Assembly: GCF_009862265.1 (NCBI RefSeq)
Contig: NZ_WWGX01000006.1
Coordinates: 270,606-334,605, forward strand
Reading direction: 5' to 3'
DNA: 64,000 nucleotides
From: Streptomyces sp. SID8352
GTDB taxonomy: Bacteria; Actinomycetota; Actinomycetes; Streptomycetales; Streptomycetaceae
The translations under genes were made by a program, and so were the position numbers. How positions within the stretch are numbered: position 1 is the stretch's first letter; each line of letters begins with the position of its first letter. A model generated the notes under the pieces. That model worked only from the letters and a program-made list of their open reading frames with translations. It searched no databases and was not told the origin of the DNA. Positions 18,211 to 27,145 of this stretch are shown piece after piece.

Positions 18211-18293
18211 CGACGACCACCGGGCACGGCGACAACCGGGCACGGCGAACACCAGGTGCGACGAACAACTGACACGACGAACAACGGACACGG
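18211..18293. repeat. Degenerate 16-bp tandem repeat upstream of terD
   Basis: Units begin at 18211 (19 nt), 18230, 18246, 18262 and 18278, all of the type CGAACAAC-GGCACGG with substitutions. The last four have an exact 16-nt period. It lies between the DUF5701-like stop and the terD promoter region and is noncoding. Confidence 0.75.
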
Positions 18294-18324
18294 CGGACGG
18301 GAACCGGGCGGGCCCCGGAGCGCT

Positions 18325-18340
18325 TCTACATTGTTGTAGA
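18325..18340. promoter_or_regulatory. Palindromic operator-like site TCTACA-N4-TGTAGA upstream of terD
   Basis: A perfect dyad in an unusually AT-rich patch, 64 nt before the terD GTG. TAGATT at 18337 could serve as a -10 box, which would place the dyad over the promoter. The same CTACA-N4-TGTAG dyad recurs upstream of the ion-channel gene at 45106-45119. Confidence 0.55.
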
Positions 18341-18403
18341 TTCGACTCGCGTTCCGCGCCGTGGACCGTGACCCCATCCCTCGACGCAGAGAAGGAGTAC
18401 ACA

Positions 18404-18979
18404 GTGGGAGTTTCCCTGGCCAAGGGTGGCAACGTCTCGCTCAGCAAGGAGGCGCCCGGCCTGACGGCCGTGCTGATCGGCCTCGGCTGGGACGTGCGCA
18501 CCACCACCGGCACCGACTACGACCTGGACGCCTCCGCGCTGCTCCTGGACGGGTCCGGCAAGGTGCCCACCGACACCCACTTCGTCTTCTACAACAACCT
18601 CACCAGCCCGGACGGCTCCGTGGAGCACACCGGTGACAACCTCACCGGTGAGGGCGAGGGCGACGACGAGAGCATCAAGGTCAACCTCTCGGCAGTGCCC
18701 GCCGGGATCGACCGGATCGTCTTCCCGGTCTCCATCCACGACGCCCAGAACCGCGGCCAGAGCTTCGGCCAGGTCCGCAACGCCTTCATCCGCGTCGTCA
18801 ACCAGACGGGCGGGCAGGAGATCGCCCGCTACGACCTCTCCGAGGACGCCTCCACCGAGACCGCCATGGTCTTCGGCGAGCTGTACCGTCACGGCGCCGA
18901 GTGGAAGTTCCGCGCGGTCGGCCAGGGCTACGCCTCCGGACTGGCGGGCATCGCCGCCGACTTCGGCGTCAACGTCTGA
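18404..18979 (+). CDS. TerD-family stress protein
   Basis: 191 aa. GTG at 18404 preceded by GAAGGAG. It shows the full TerD core: [61 protein letters not shown] and [10 protein letters not shown], which hold the Asp-rich calcium-binding residues. TerD proteins are cytoplasmic calcium-binding factors of the tellurite/stress-resistance systems, and in Streptomyces they are linked to development. No ter operon genes are adjacent, but a second TerD-like gene lies 600 bp downstream. Confidence 0.93.
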   Translation: MGVSLAKGGNVSLSKEAPGLTAVLIGLGWDVRTTTGTDYDLDASALLLDGSGKVPTDTHFVFYNNLTSPDGSVEHTGDNLTGEGEGDDESIKVNLSAVPAGIDRIVFPVSIHDAQNRGQSFGQVRNAFIRVVNQTGGQEIARYDLSEDASTETAMVFGELYRHGAEWKFRAVGQGYASGLAGIAADFGVNV

Positions 18980-19013
18980 CCCGACCACCCGGTCAGCCGT
19001 CCGGCGGACGGTT

Positions 19014-19062
19014 CCGCCCCGCCCCGTCCCGTCCAGTCCCTCCGGACGGGAACCCGGGGCGG
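19014..19062. terminator. GC-rich stem after terD
   Basis: CCGCCCCGCCCCG near 19014 can pair with CGGGGCGGGGC near 19050, around a loop that itself holds a short CCCGTCC/GGACGGG stem. It is a plausible terminator for the terD transcript. Confidence 0.5.
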
Positions 19063-19112
19063 GGCCGAAGAGATCACAGCGAGCCGGCAGAGGGAAGGTC
19101 GGGCATTCGGGC

Positions 19113-19376
19113 ATGGAGATATCCGGGATCATCAGTGCCGTCGTCATCGGCGCCGTCATCGGTTTCCTGGGGCGGCTCGTCGCCCCCGGGCGGCAGCGCA
19201 TCGGCCTGCTGCGGACCATCCTGGTCGGCATCGTGGCGGCCCTCGTCGGCTCGGCGCTCGCCGCCGGGCTCGGTGTCGCGGACACCAGGGGCCCCGACTG
19301 GATCGAGTGGCTGATACAGATCGCTCTCGCGGCGGTCGGCGTCACGGCCCTCGACCGGGCCATGTCCCGCCGCTGA
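19113..19376 (+). CDS. GlsB/YeaQ/YmgE-type small membrane protein
   Basis: 87 aa, ATG at 19113. Three hydrophobic segments (about 5-22, 32-52 and 64-80) and the motif SAVVIGAVIGFLGRLVAPGRQ follow the GlsB/YeaQ (transglycosylase-associated) family layout: G-x-x-x-G-x-x-A/L-R near the end of helix 1. Members are small stress-induced inner-membrane proteins of unknown mechanism. It lies between two TerD genes, consistent with a general-stress neighbourhood. Confidence 0.75.
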   Translation: MEISGIISAVVIGAVIGFLGRLVAPGRQRIGLLRTILVGIVAALVGSALAAGLGVADTRGPDWIEWLIQIALAAVGVTALDRAMSRR

Positions 19377-19578
19377 CCGCGTACCATCCCGCCGGCGCCC
19401 AGGACAACGGCGCCGGGCGCGCCCGCGCATCCCGGGGCCGCCCTCCGGGACCGGTCGCGGACACCCCCACGGCCGGCCGGGGCGCCCCACCCCATGGCCG
19501 GGACCCGCCGGACGGGCCCGGCAGTACGCCAGGCAGACTTTGCGTGGTGTAGTTCCGATGACGGAGGATGACCCACGC

Positions 19579-20163
19579 ATGATCACGCTCACCAAGGAAG
19601 ACGGCCCGGCGGACCTGGACGGTGTGACGCACCTGTCCATCGGTGTCTCCTGGGACCCCACCGCCGGAAGCAGCGGCGGAGTGATGGGCAAGCTGCGCCG
19701 CAAGACCGGCACCGACCTCGATCTCATCGCCGTCGCGATGCAGAACGGTGAGCCGGTGCGCCTCGCGGGCCTCGACTCGCTCGACCCCATGGGCAACGGC
19801 TCGGTGCTGCACAGCGGCGACAACCAGACCGGCCACGGCGACGGCGACGACGAGACCGTGACCGTCGAGTTCGCGCGTATCCCGCCGAACATCACGGCCG
19901 TCGTGTTCGTCGCCGCCGCCTACAAGAAGGGCAGCTCCTTCCAGAAGGCGCGCAACATCAGCTTCAAGGTCTACGACGCGACCGGCGGCAGCTCCCAGCA
20001 GGTCGCCGACATCTGGCCCAGCCTCCTCACCCAGGACAACGGCTGTGCCGTGGCCAAGGCCGTGCGCGCCGGCTCCTCCTGGAAGCTCCAGGTCATCAAC
20101 GAGACCGGCAAGATCAAGCAGGGCGACGAGCACGCCCTGATGCGCTTCGCGGTCAGCAAGTAA
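19579..20163 (+). CDS. TerD-family protein, second paralogue
   Basis: 194 aa from ATG at 19579 (GGAGG 11 nt upstream); an in-frame ATG at 19558 is an alternative. It has the TerD-like features LSIGVSWDPTA, LRRKTGTDLDLIAVAM, NGSVLHSGDNQTGHGDGDDE and the end GDEHALMRFAVSK. The Asp-rich GDGDDE stretch corresponds to the calcium-binding region. It diverges from the first TerD (18.4 kb) in its KTGTDLDL core, so it belongs to a separate TerD subfamily rather than being a recent duplicate. Confidence 0.9.
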   Translation: MITLTKEDGPADLDGVTHLSIGVSWDPTAGSSGGVMGKLRRKTGTDLDLIAVAMQNGEPVRLAGLDSLDPMGNGSVLHSGDNQTGHGDGDDETVTVEFARIPPNITAVVFVAAAYKKGSSFQKARNISFKVYDATGGSSQQVADIWPSLLTQDNGCAVAKAVRAGSSWKLQVINETGKIKQGDEHALMRFAVSK

Positions 20164-20379
20164 CGCGCGGACGCGGGGGAAGGCGGCCGTCACGGACGGT
20201 CGCTCGGGGGCGCCGGAGCGAACGGCGCGCCCCGCCCCGGCCCACGAGGCCCCCCGCGCCACCGCCGCGAGGGTCCACGGGTCTCGTTCCTCCGTCCCGG
20301 AGAGGCCCTGCGCCCGTGCGCTCCCGCGGGGCGCGGCAGCGGGTGGCACCACCCGGCAGCGGAGGTGCGCCCCGGCCGC

Positions 20380-21186
20380 TCAGGGCGTCTCCCGGAGGGC
20401 GTAGAACCCCATCGGGGAGTTCGGCGCGAAGCCGATGCGCGGATAGACCGGCGCCCCGGCGGCGGTGGCGTGCAGCACCGCCCGTGTCGCCCCCGTGGCC
20501 CGACCGCCCTCGTACAGCGCCTTGCGCGTCACGGCCTCCCCGTAACCCCGCCGCTGTTGGCGCGGGTCGGTGGCGACCAGCAGCACGAACAGCCGCCCCG
20601 CGGACTCCACCGTGGCCGCGCAGGACACCGGTTCACCCTTCCGCAGGGCCAGATAGGCGTGCGTCCGCCGGGTCCACAGCGGGGAGGGGAGGAGGCCGTC
20701 GCGGCCGTCCTCCAGAGGGAAGCCGTAGGCGCGGGAGTTCAGGTCCGCGAAGGCCCGCAGCCGTTCCGCGTCGGTCACCCGGACGAACTCGAGGTCGGGA
20801 TGGGCCGGTTCGGCGACCGGCAGCAGATCGCCCGCCATCCCCGTGCCCGGGAAGGCGTGCACCAGGCCGGACTGCTCGGCCGCCGCCCCGAGTCCCGCGC
20901 GTGCCTCCTCGTCGAGCAGGTCCTCGAAGACCCAGAGGAACCCCGGGTGCCGCTTCGCCCGCATGATCGCCGCGGCCTCGTCCAGGCGTTCCTTGAGCAG
21001 GCCGGCGCCCGTTCCGAAGCCGGTCAGGGTGACGCAGTTCCAGAAGGCGAACCGGCAGTCCGCCCAGCGCACCGCGATGCCGGGTAAGTCCCGGACATCG
21101 GCGCGCGGATCACGGTCGAGCACCATCGTCCGCCAGACGGCGGCCAGTTGCTCCATCGATTCCAGCGAGTCGGCGAGATCGCGCAT
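20380..21186 (-). CDS. GNAT-family N-acetyltransferase
   Basis: 268 aa. ATG at 21186 with GAGGAA upstream. The acetyl-CoA-binding motif is near the C-terminus: FVLLVATDPRQQRRGYGEAVTRKAL (Q/R-x-x-G-x-G/A), followed by AVLHATAAGAPVYPRIGF, the usual motif B and beta-bulge region. The ~120-residue N-terminal half is a degenerate GNAT or an accessory domain, so the protein may be a two-domain GNAT. Substrate unknown. Confidence 0.85.
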   Translation of the reverse strand: MRDLADSLESMEQLAAVWRTMVLDRDPRADVRDLPGIAVRWADCRFAFWNCVTLTGFGTGAGLLKERLDEAAAIMRAKRHPGFLWVFEDLLDEEARAGLGAAAEQSGLVHAFPGTGMAGDLLPVAEPAHPDLEFVRVTDAERLRAFADLNSRAYGFPLEDGRDGLLPSPLWTRRTHAYLALRKGEPVSCAATVESAGRLFVLLVATDPRQQRRGYGEAVTRKALYEGGRATGATRAVLHATAAGAPVYPRIGFAPNSPMGFYALRETP

Positions 21187-21299
21187 GTGTCTTCCTCGGG
21201 TCGTCGGTGCGGGTGCACGCGGTGGCCGGACGGGGCCGTCCGCCGCGCCGTGCGGTGCCCGCCCGAGGACGGGCACCTGGCGCGGCCCGTTCCCCGGAC

Positions 21300-21659
21300 G
21301 GGGTCAGCCTGTCACGCCCGGTGCGTCCGTCCGGGCGGTGAGCCGGGCAGGTCGGTCCTCGACCCGGGGATCGTGGACGGCGAGCCGCTGGGCGGCGGCC
21401 GGGTCGAGGAGGCGCAACTGGTCCAGGACCCAGGGGTCGATGTGCCGCCGCGCACCGCCGGACGGGGTGTCGGTCGCGGTGGACGCGAATCCTGGCCCGT
21501 GGCCGCGCCGGCGCCGCCGCCCGCCAGGAGTAGGCCTCCGGCCACCGCGGCGGTGAGACCGGCGGCGGGACGACGTACCGGTGTCCTCTTCCGGGATTCC
21601 TCATGGCCGTACCTCCGCTTCCCGCTACGGAGGGTGAGTGATGGCGTACGGATCACCAT
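21300..21659 (-). pseudogene. Probable frameshifted gene for a small secreted protein
   Basis: In one frame (about 21605 to 21500) the minus strand encodes an obvious export signal, RKRTPVRRPAAGLTAAVAGG followed by LLLAGGGAGAATG. In another frame (about 21494 to 21310) it encodes a mature-looking segment, HIDPWVLDQLRLLDPAAAQR, LAVHDPRVEDRPARL, then a stop. Joining them needs a shift near 21495, and the best ATG (21604) is in a third frame. Streptomyces often encode short secreted proteins of this shape. It is either a decayed gene or carries sequencing errors. Confidence 0.45.
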
Positions 21660-21764
21660 GCCCCTCCAGCCGGAATGAACTGATCCGGTTGGTGCTGCTG
21701 TCCGGGCCCGCTCCCGGCACACCGCCGGATCTCCCGCGCCCCGGAACGGTGGGTGGCCCGTCGC

Positions 21765-22316
21765 TCAGCCCCAGGTCCGATGGCAGAGCCGGACCAGACC
21801 AGGGTCCGCCACCCCGTCCGCGCGGCGGCACAGGCCGCGCATCTGGCCCGGGCGGACCGGCGCCGGTTCGGCCGCGGCGGGCCGTGACGGCGCCTGCGGG
21901 GGGCGCGGAGTGCGCGGTGCCTGCGGGCGTGGCGCGCGGGGAGCGCTCGGCACCGTCTGCGGGACGCGGGGGGTCTGCGGCACCGGCGGGCGGCGGGGCG
22001 CCGGACGGACCGGGGTGGCGGAGCGCGGCCCTCCGGACCGTGCGGAGCCTGCCTCTTCCCCGCCCTCGCGTTCGCGGTCCTCCCCGTCCGCCGGACGGTC
22101 CTGCCCGGCGCCGGTCCGCACCAGGGCCGAGTGCTGCGGGGGCGCCGCCGGGCCCGGCGACTCCTCGGCTCCCGGTCCAGGAGAGGCCCGCGCGGCGACC
22201 GGGACGCCGTGCACGCCCCGAGGGCCGTCGTCGGGCAGGGGGACGGGCGTCACGGTGGTGCAGCCCGCGATGCCCAGCAGCACCAGGGGCAGAAGGGTGA
22301 GTGATCGACGAGGCAC
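21765..22316 (-). CDS. Putative lipoprotein, Pro-rich
   Basis: 183 aa from the GTG at 22316. VPRRSLTLLPLVLLGIAGC is a short signal with a good lipobox (L-G-I-A-G-C), so it should be a lipid-anchored surface protein. The middle is a disordered Pro/Arg/Ala-rich linker. The last ~28 residues, MRGLCRRADGVADPGLVRLC, form a small helical pair-of-Cys motif seen at the end of several Streptomyces lipoproteins. No enzymatic domain is recognised. An open frame extends upstream, but the lipobox fixes the start. Confidence 0.65.
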   Translation of the reverse strand: MPRRSLTLLPLVLLGIAGCTTVTPVPLPDDGPRGVHGVPVAARASPGPGAEESPGPAAPPQHSALVRTGAGQDRPADGEDREREGGEEAGSARSGGPRSATPVRPAPRRPPVPQTPRVPQTVPSAPRAPRPQAPRTPRPPQAPSRPAAAEPAPVRPGQMRGLCRRADGVADPGLVRLCHRTWG

Positions 22317-22985
22317 GGGCCCACTCTGCGGCACCCGCGGACCGCCACGGGCCCGACCAGGCGGCCGATCACCCGCACGAGGGCACGCGACGGGCCATGG
22401 CTGACGATCATCACGGACCTTTCGGACGGACCCGTCCGGCGCCGGTACGGCGCCCGCCGGTCCTGCGGTTCCGCACTGCCCGGACACGGGGTGACCGGGC
22501 CACGCCTCGTCCGGGAGGCACGGGGCGGGGCGAGGACGGGGCACCCGTCCCTCCCGCCCGCCGCGACCCTCGCGCGGCCTGCTCCCTCGCCCACGGAGCC
22601 CCCACCGCCGGCGGGTCCCGCGCCCGTCGCCGGGGCCCGGGGGGTTCGGGGGGCGCGGTTGGTAGGGGAGCAGCCGCGCGACGGGTTCGGAGGCGGCTCC
22701 GCCCCCGATGGACAGGACGGCACGGCGTCGTCACGCCACGACACGACGGCCGGGCCGGGCAGTCGTCCCTCCCACATCTGCGGATGGGGGCATGACGTCC
22801 GACCACACCCCCGGGGGGGCCACGGCACCGTCGACGGGCCCCCGGCGGGGCCAGGGCGGACACTGGGAGGAGAGCCCGCTCGGGAGAGAGCGGCCGGAAG
22901 GACGGCAGGCGGTGGGCGGAGGCCGGGGCGCGGGCCGACCGGAGCCACCGGCTCCCGCCCGCCGCCCACCGGACCGGAGGGGACC
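22317..22985. other. 669-bp region without a recognised gene
   Basis: GC-rich and G-tract-rich on the plus strand (for example GGGGGG near 22640 and 22810). Every frame is open for long stretches, but none has a start signal or protein-like composition. A GGCGGCTCCGCCCCC hairpin-like stretch lies near 22690. It presumably contains the promoter of the downstream VOC gene. Confidence 0.5.
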
Positions 22986-23378
22986 ATGAGGATCCATCTG
23001 ACCAGCGTCTTCGTCGACGACCAGGCCAAGGCCGAGCAGTTCTACACCGGAATCCTCGGCTTCGTGAAGAAGCACGACATCCCGGTGGGAGGCACGGCCA
23101 GGTGGCTGACCGTCGTCTCGCCCGAGGAGCCGGACGGCGCCGAACTGCTCCTGGAGCCCGCGGGCCATCCGGCGGCCCGGACCTACCGCGACGCCCTCGT
23201 GAAGGACGGCATCCCCCTCGTCCAGTTCGCCGTGGACGACGTCCGGGCCGAGCACGAGCGGCTGACCGGCCTCGGCGTCCGGTTCGCCCAGGAGCCGATG
23301 GAGGCGGGCCCGGTCACCGTCGCCGTCTTCGACGACACCTGCGGCAACCTCGTCCAGATCGTGTCCCCGGCCGAGTAG
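22986..23378 (+). CDS. VOC (glyoxalase/bleomycin-resistance fold) family protein
   Basis: 130 aa. ATG at 22986 with GGAGGGG 4 nt upstream. Two beta-alpha-beta-beta-beta modules are visible: MRIHLTSVFVDDQAKAEQFY with LGF and LTVVSPEEPDGAELLLEP, then PLVQFAVDDVRAEHERLTGLGVRF and VAVFDDTCGNLVQIV. The final D-x-x-G-N-x-x-Q/E pattern holds a usual metal ligand. Small VOC proteins act as dioxygenases, isomerases or drug-binding proteins; the specific role cannot be told. Confidence 0.9.
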   Translation: MRIHLTSVFVDDQAKAEQFYTGILGFVKKHDIPVGGTARWLTVVSPEEPDGAELLLEPAGHPAARTYRDALVKDGIPLVQFAVDDVRAEHERLTGLGVRFAQEPMEAGPVTVAVFDDTCGNLVQIVSPAE

Positions 23379-23542
23379 CCGGCGGCAGGGAGCGGAGGCG
23401 GTTCCCCGGCCCCGGTGGTGGGCCGCCGCAGCCGGGCGGCAGGGGCCCGGGAGGGCCGGTGCGGTGGGACGGCGTCCGGCACGGCAGTCGCGGGGCCGGT
23501 CCCGTCCCGCCGCGCCCGGCCGTCACCCGGTGGAGCCGTGTC

Positions 23543-24628
23543 TCATGAGGTGAGCCCGACCACCAGGTGGGAGACCACCATCAGGGCCACCCCGACCCGG
23601 TGGACGGCGAAGCCGACCCGGCGGGCGCGCATGATGTCCCCCTCGCGGAACCCCAGCAGGTACTGGCGCAGGCGCAGCAGACTCGCGGGCAGCATCAGCG
23701 GCAGGAACCACCACGGGGCGGTCCCGGTGGCCGAGGCGACCGCGACGAGCAGGAACTCCGCCAGCGACAGGGCGCCGATGAAGCGGGCGTTGCCGCGCTC
23801 GGACAGCAGGGCGGCCACCGTGGGACGTCCCACCGACCGGTCGCCCTCCACGTCGTTGGTGTTGGAGTACACCCCGAACATCAGCGGGCCGAAGCCGAAG
23901 AGGACCGCCTGCACCAGCAGGAGTCCCGCCGCCCTGCCGGTGATCATGCCGTAGGGCAGGACGACCAGCGCGAAGCCGAGGGCGACGAGATAGATCTCCT
24001 GGAACCCGTGGTAGCTGATCCTCACGCCGTAGGAGTACTGGAGCGCCGCCGCCCACAGCACCGCGAGCCCGACCGCCGTCCACAGCGGACGGTGCGGGGC
24101 GAGCGCGTAGGTGGCCGCGAACAGCAGTGCCGCGGCGACGGCGCAGCACCAGGCGAACCGCAGCGCCTGGGGGACCGTCAGGGTCCCGGCCACCAGGGGC
24201 TTGCGCTGTACATTGCGCAGTGGATGGTCCGGTCCGTAGTTGGTGATGTCGCTGCCGTCGCGGAAGCCGGTGACGTCGTCGAAGGCCACCAGCGCCATCA
24301 GCAGGCAGACCTGGGCGACCAGGAAGACGCCGAGCAGCAGGCCCGTGCGCTCGGTGATTCCGCCGCCGGGCGCCAGTACCGCCGCCAGGACAATGGGGAC
24401 GCCCAAGTAGTAGTCGTAGACGTCGAGTTTGCCCAGCCGGGCGTAGCGGCGGACCATGCCGTCCGCCGGTGCCGGCCGCGACGGCGGCCGGGGGCTCTCC
24501 GACCCGCCGGGCCCTTCGGCGGGGAGGGGCCCGTCCGCCGGGCGGCGCTCCGCCGCCGCGTCCGGTGGGTCCGGCAGGTCCGGCCGGGCACCGGTCACTG
24601 CGGTCGTGGTGGACGTTCCGTCGGTCAT
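23543..24628 (-). CDS. UbiA-family membrane prenyltransferase
   Basis: 361 aa. An N-terminal ~55-residue Pro-rich tail precedes eight or nine hydrophobic helices. The first Asp-rich motif is in LMALVAFDDVTGFRDGSDI (D-x-x-x-x-x-D-x-x-D type) and the second is SNTNDVEGDRSVG (N-D-x-x-G-D-R), as in UbiA enzymes that bind prenyl diphosphate through Mg2+. It should transfer a prenyl group to an aromatic or other acceptor at the membrane. Its ATG overlaps the methyltransferase stop (ATGA), making it the last gene of the leftward operon. The first Asp motif departs from the usual N-D-x-x-D. Confidence 0.88.
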   Translation of the reverse strand: MTDGTSTTTAVTGARPDLPDPPDAAAERRPADGPLPAEGPGGSESPRPPSRPAPADGMVRRYARLGKLDVYDYYLGVPIVLAAVLAPGGGITERTGLLLGVFLVAQVCLLMALVAFDDVTGFRDGSDITNYGPDHPLRNVQRKPLVAGTLTVPQALRFAWCCAVAAALLFAATYALAPHRPLWTAVGLAVLWAAALQYSYGVRISYHGFQEIYLVALGFALVVLPYGMITGRAAGLLLVQAVLFGFGPLMFGVYSNTNDVEGDRSVGRPTVAALLSERGNARFIGALSLAEFLLVAVASATGTAPWWFLPLMLPASLLRLRQYLLGFREGDIMRARRVGFAVHRVGVALMVVSHLVVGLTS

Positions 24629-25506
24629 GTCGGTTCGGGGTTCCCTTCGTTGGCTTCGGGTACGGCTGCCGGTGCCGGGGGTGCCGCGTGCCGGGTGTCC
24701 GGCAGCGGGGGACGCCGGGCCTGGACGGAGTAGAGGACGCCGGTGGCGGCGGCGAACCCCGGATCGTCCATCAGGGCGCGCAGCCGGGCCAGTTCGGCCG
24801 GGGCGAAGCCGTGCTCGGCCAGCCGGGGCGCGAGCTGGGCCAGGTGGTGGAGCTGCAGACCGAGGGCGGGGGTGCCGGGGGCGCGGACCAGGACGTGCGG
24901 GCGGATGCCGATGGCGGTGAATCCGGCGTCGCGCAGCGCCCCGGCCGTCCGGCGGCCCCAGCCGGGGTCGCCGCCGGAGGCCCGCATCAGCGCCGCCTTG
25001 GCCGCCGTGAAGCGCTCGTAGAGCCGGGCGTCCTCCTCGGTGGGGGCGAGCAGGCACGGCTCGTGGTCGGCGTCGAACTCGTCGATCTGGATGAGGCCGC
25101 CGGGCCGGAGCGCCCGAGCCAGCCTGCCGAGCACCTCCCGGCGGCGCGGGAGGTGCTGGAGCACCAGCCGGGCGACCACGACGTCGTACTCCGCCTCCGG
25201 CAGCGGGTCGGTGACGATGTCGTGGGCGAGGACGGTCAGCCCGGGGGCCGGGGCGATGCGGCCGGGTTTGAGGTCGGTCGCCGTCACCCGCCCCCCGGGC
25301 GCCACCAGCCGGGCCAGGGCGCGGGCGACGCTCCCGGCGCCCGCGCCGACCTCCAGGCAGCGCATGCCGGGCGCGACCCCGGCCCCGGTGAGCCGGTCCA
25401 GGGTGAGCGGGTCGAGGGCGTGCTCCAGGTGGCGGTGGTGGGCGGCGCTGTGCGGGCTGTCGTTGTCGAAGACATAGCCCCGGGGAGGGGCTGCGGTGTG
25501 GGGCAC
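24625..25506 (-). CDS. Class I SAM-dependent methyltransferase
   Basis: 293 aa, GTG start at 25506. Motif I is MRCLEVGAGAGSVARALA, followed by VTATDLKPGRI (acidic residue for ribose) and YDVVVARLVLQHLPRR (motif IV/post-IV). The C-terminal ~35 residues are a Pro/Ala tail. It probably O-, N- or C-methylates a cluster intermediate; its place between the adenylating ligase and the prenyltransferase suggests a shared aromatic or acyl substrate. It is 13 nt downstream of the ligase gene and overlaps the prenyltransferase by 4 nt. Confidence 0.88.
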   Translation of the reverse strand: MPHTAAPPRGYVFDNDSPHSAAHHRHLEHALDPLTLDRLTGAGVAPGMRCLEVGAGAGSVARALARLVAPGGRVTATDLKPGRIAPAPGLTVLAHDIVTDPLPEAEYDVVVARLVLQHLPRRREVLGRLARALRPGGLIQIDEFDADHEPCLLAPTEEDARLYERFTAAKAALMRASGGDPGWGRRTAGALRDAGFTAIGIRPHVLVRAPGTPALGLQLHHLAQLAPRLAEHGFAPAELARLRALMDDPGFAAATGVLYSVQARRPPLPDTRHAAPPAPAAVPEANEGNPEPT

Positions 25507-25519
25507 GGTGCGCTCCCGC

Positions 25520-27145
25520 TCAGGTCCAGCGGCCGGTGCCGCAGGTCGCGGCCTCGCCGGTGAGCTGCTGGAGCAGGGCCGTGCGCCGGACCTTGCCGGT
25601 GCCGGTACGGGGCACCTCGTCCCAGGTGAGCACCACCGGCTCGGCCAGCGGGGGCAGTTCGCGCACCGCCCGGTGCCAGCGGCCGGGGTCGAGCCGGCCG
25701 TCCTCGGTGACCACGACCGGCAGCGGCCAGTCGTCGGGGCGGCTGAGGACGACGCACTCCAGGGCCTCCGGCACCCGCTCCTCCAGGGTGTCCTCGGTGT
25801 GCAGGCAGCTCAGCCCGGGGGAGTGGTCGACCTCGCGGTCCAGCAGCCGGACGGCGCCGTCCCGGGCGACCGACCCGATGTCGCCGGTGCTCCACCAGCC
25901 GCCGTGCCGCTTGGCGTCCCAGCGGTCGGGCTCGCCCACGTAACCGGGCGCGATGGCGCCGGTCCGGCACAGGACGAGCCCCGGCTCCCCCGCCGGTACC
26001 CGGCGCAGGGTGAGCGGGTCGACCACCTTGAGCCGGGTCCGGAAGGGCACCGGACGGCCCAGCTCGCGCATCCGGGTCGTACCGTCGGCGGAGCGGGCCA
26101 CCGAGCGGCGGGTGTGGAAGGCGAAGGTGAGGGGACCCGTCTCGGTCTGGCCCCAGCCCTGCATCCACAGCGCCCGGCGGTGCCCGCTCGCGGCCAGGTA
26201 GGAGCGGACGACGGGCGGGTGCACGGCGTCGTAGGTGCTGATGAAGGTGCGCACGTCCCGGAACGGGTTGTCCAGCCGCCGGGTGAGCGGCCGCAGCCGC
26301 ACGTACCGGGCGGGCAGCGCCTCGACCACGGTGGGCGGATGGGCCCGCAGCAGCAGGTCGGTCCGGTCGGGCCGGTCCTCGGCGGCGATGCTGATGTGCC
26401 GGGGGGCGAGCACCGGCGCCACATGGGTCCAGCAGAAGGTGCGGCCGTGGGCGTAGGAGCTGGCGTTGAAGAGGCTGTCGTCGCGCCGGACGGCGAGCCG
26501 GGGGATGGGCAGGGTCTCGAAGCGGGCGAGGCCGTTGATGATGGTGCGGGTGGTGTGGCAGACCAGTTTCGGGGTGCCGGTGGTGCCACTGGTGTGGATG
26601 ATGACCAGCGGTTCGTCGTCGGCACGGCGGTGCGGACCGGGGTCGGGGCATCCCCGCAGGTCGTCCAGGCGCAGGGTGCCGGGGGGAAGCCCGCCGTCCC
26701 GGTCGAGGACCACGGTCGTGCCGCCCTCCTCCGTCAGTCCCTCGGTGGTGCGGCCGTCGGCCGTCAGCCGGTCGAGGACATCGAGGTCGGTCACCAGGAC
26801 GTGGGGCGCGGCGCGGCGCAGCAGGAGGCGCAGGGAGCCGGCCGGGAGGTGGCCGGAGATCTTGACGGGGACGGCGCCGGTGCGGATCGCGGCGCAGGCG
26901 ATGAGGTCGTAGTCCCAGTGGTTGGCCTTGGCGATGGCGACCCGCCTGGCCCGGCCCGCCCCGGCGGCGGCGAGGGCGCCCGCGATCTCGGCGACGAGCG
27001 CGGCGAGTCCGGGCACCGTCCACTCCGTCGGGGAGCCGGACGCACCGCCGCGCGCGGCGTCGAGGGGCCGGTCGAGGTGGAAGCGGGTGGTGACACCCCG
27101 CGCGGCGAGGTCGTCGAAGAGGGCACCCGGGTCCTGCGGCTTCAT
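25520..27145 (-). CDS. AMP-dependent acyl/aryl ligase (ANL superfamily)
   Basis: 541 aa. ATG at 27145 lies inside an ATGA overlap with the upstream FAD gene. Adenylation motifs are intact: VIIHTSGTTGTPKLVCHT (P-loop), MQGWGQTETGPLTFAF, GGWWSTGDIG and the catalytic-Lys motif PRTGTGKVRRTALL. The hinge region reads REVDHSPGLSCLHTEDTLEE rather than the common G-R-x-D/K-x-x-I form. It should activate a carboxylate as an acyl-AMP and then form CoA ester or amide. No carrier-protein domain is attached, so it is stand-alone. Confidence 0.9.
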   Translation of the reverse strand: MKPQDPGALFDDLAARGVTTRFHLDRPLDAARGGASGSPTEWTVPGLAALVAEIAGALAAAGAGRARRVAIAKANHWDYDLIACAAIRTGAVPVKISGHLPAGSLRLLLRRAAPHVLVTDLDVLDRLTADGRTTEGLTEEGGTTVVLDRDGGLPPGTLRLDDLRGCPDPGPHRRADDEPLVIIHTSGTTGTPKLVCHTTRTIINGLARFETLPIPRLAVRRDDSLFNASSYAHGRTFCWTHVAPVLAPRHISIAAEDRPDRTDLLLRAHPPTVVEALPARYVRLRPLTRRLDNPFRDVRTFISTYDAVHPPVVRSYLAASGHRRALWMQGWGQTETGPLTFAFHTRRSVARSADGTTRMRELGRPVPFRTRLKVVDPLTLRRVPAGEPGLVLCRTGAIAPGYVGEPDRWDAKRHGGWWSTGDIGSVARDGAVRLLDREVDHSPGLSCLHTEDTLEERVPEALECVVLSRPDDWPLPVVVTEDGRLDPGRWHRAVRELPPLAEPVVLTWDEVPRTGTGKVRRTALLQQLTGEAATCGTGRWT

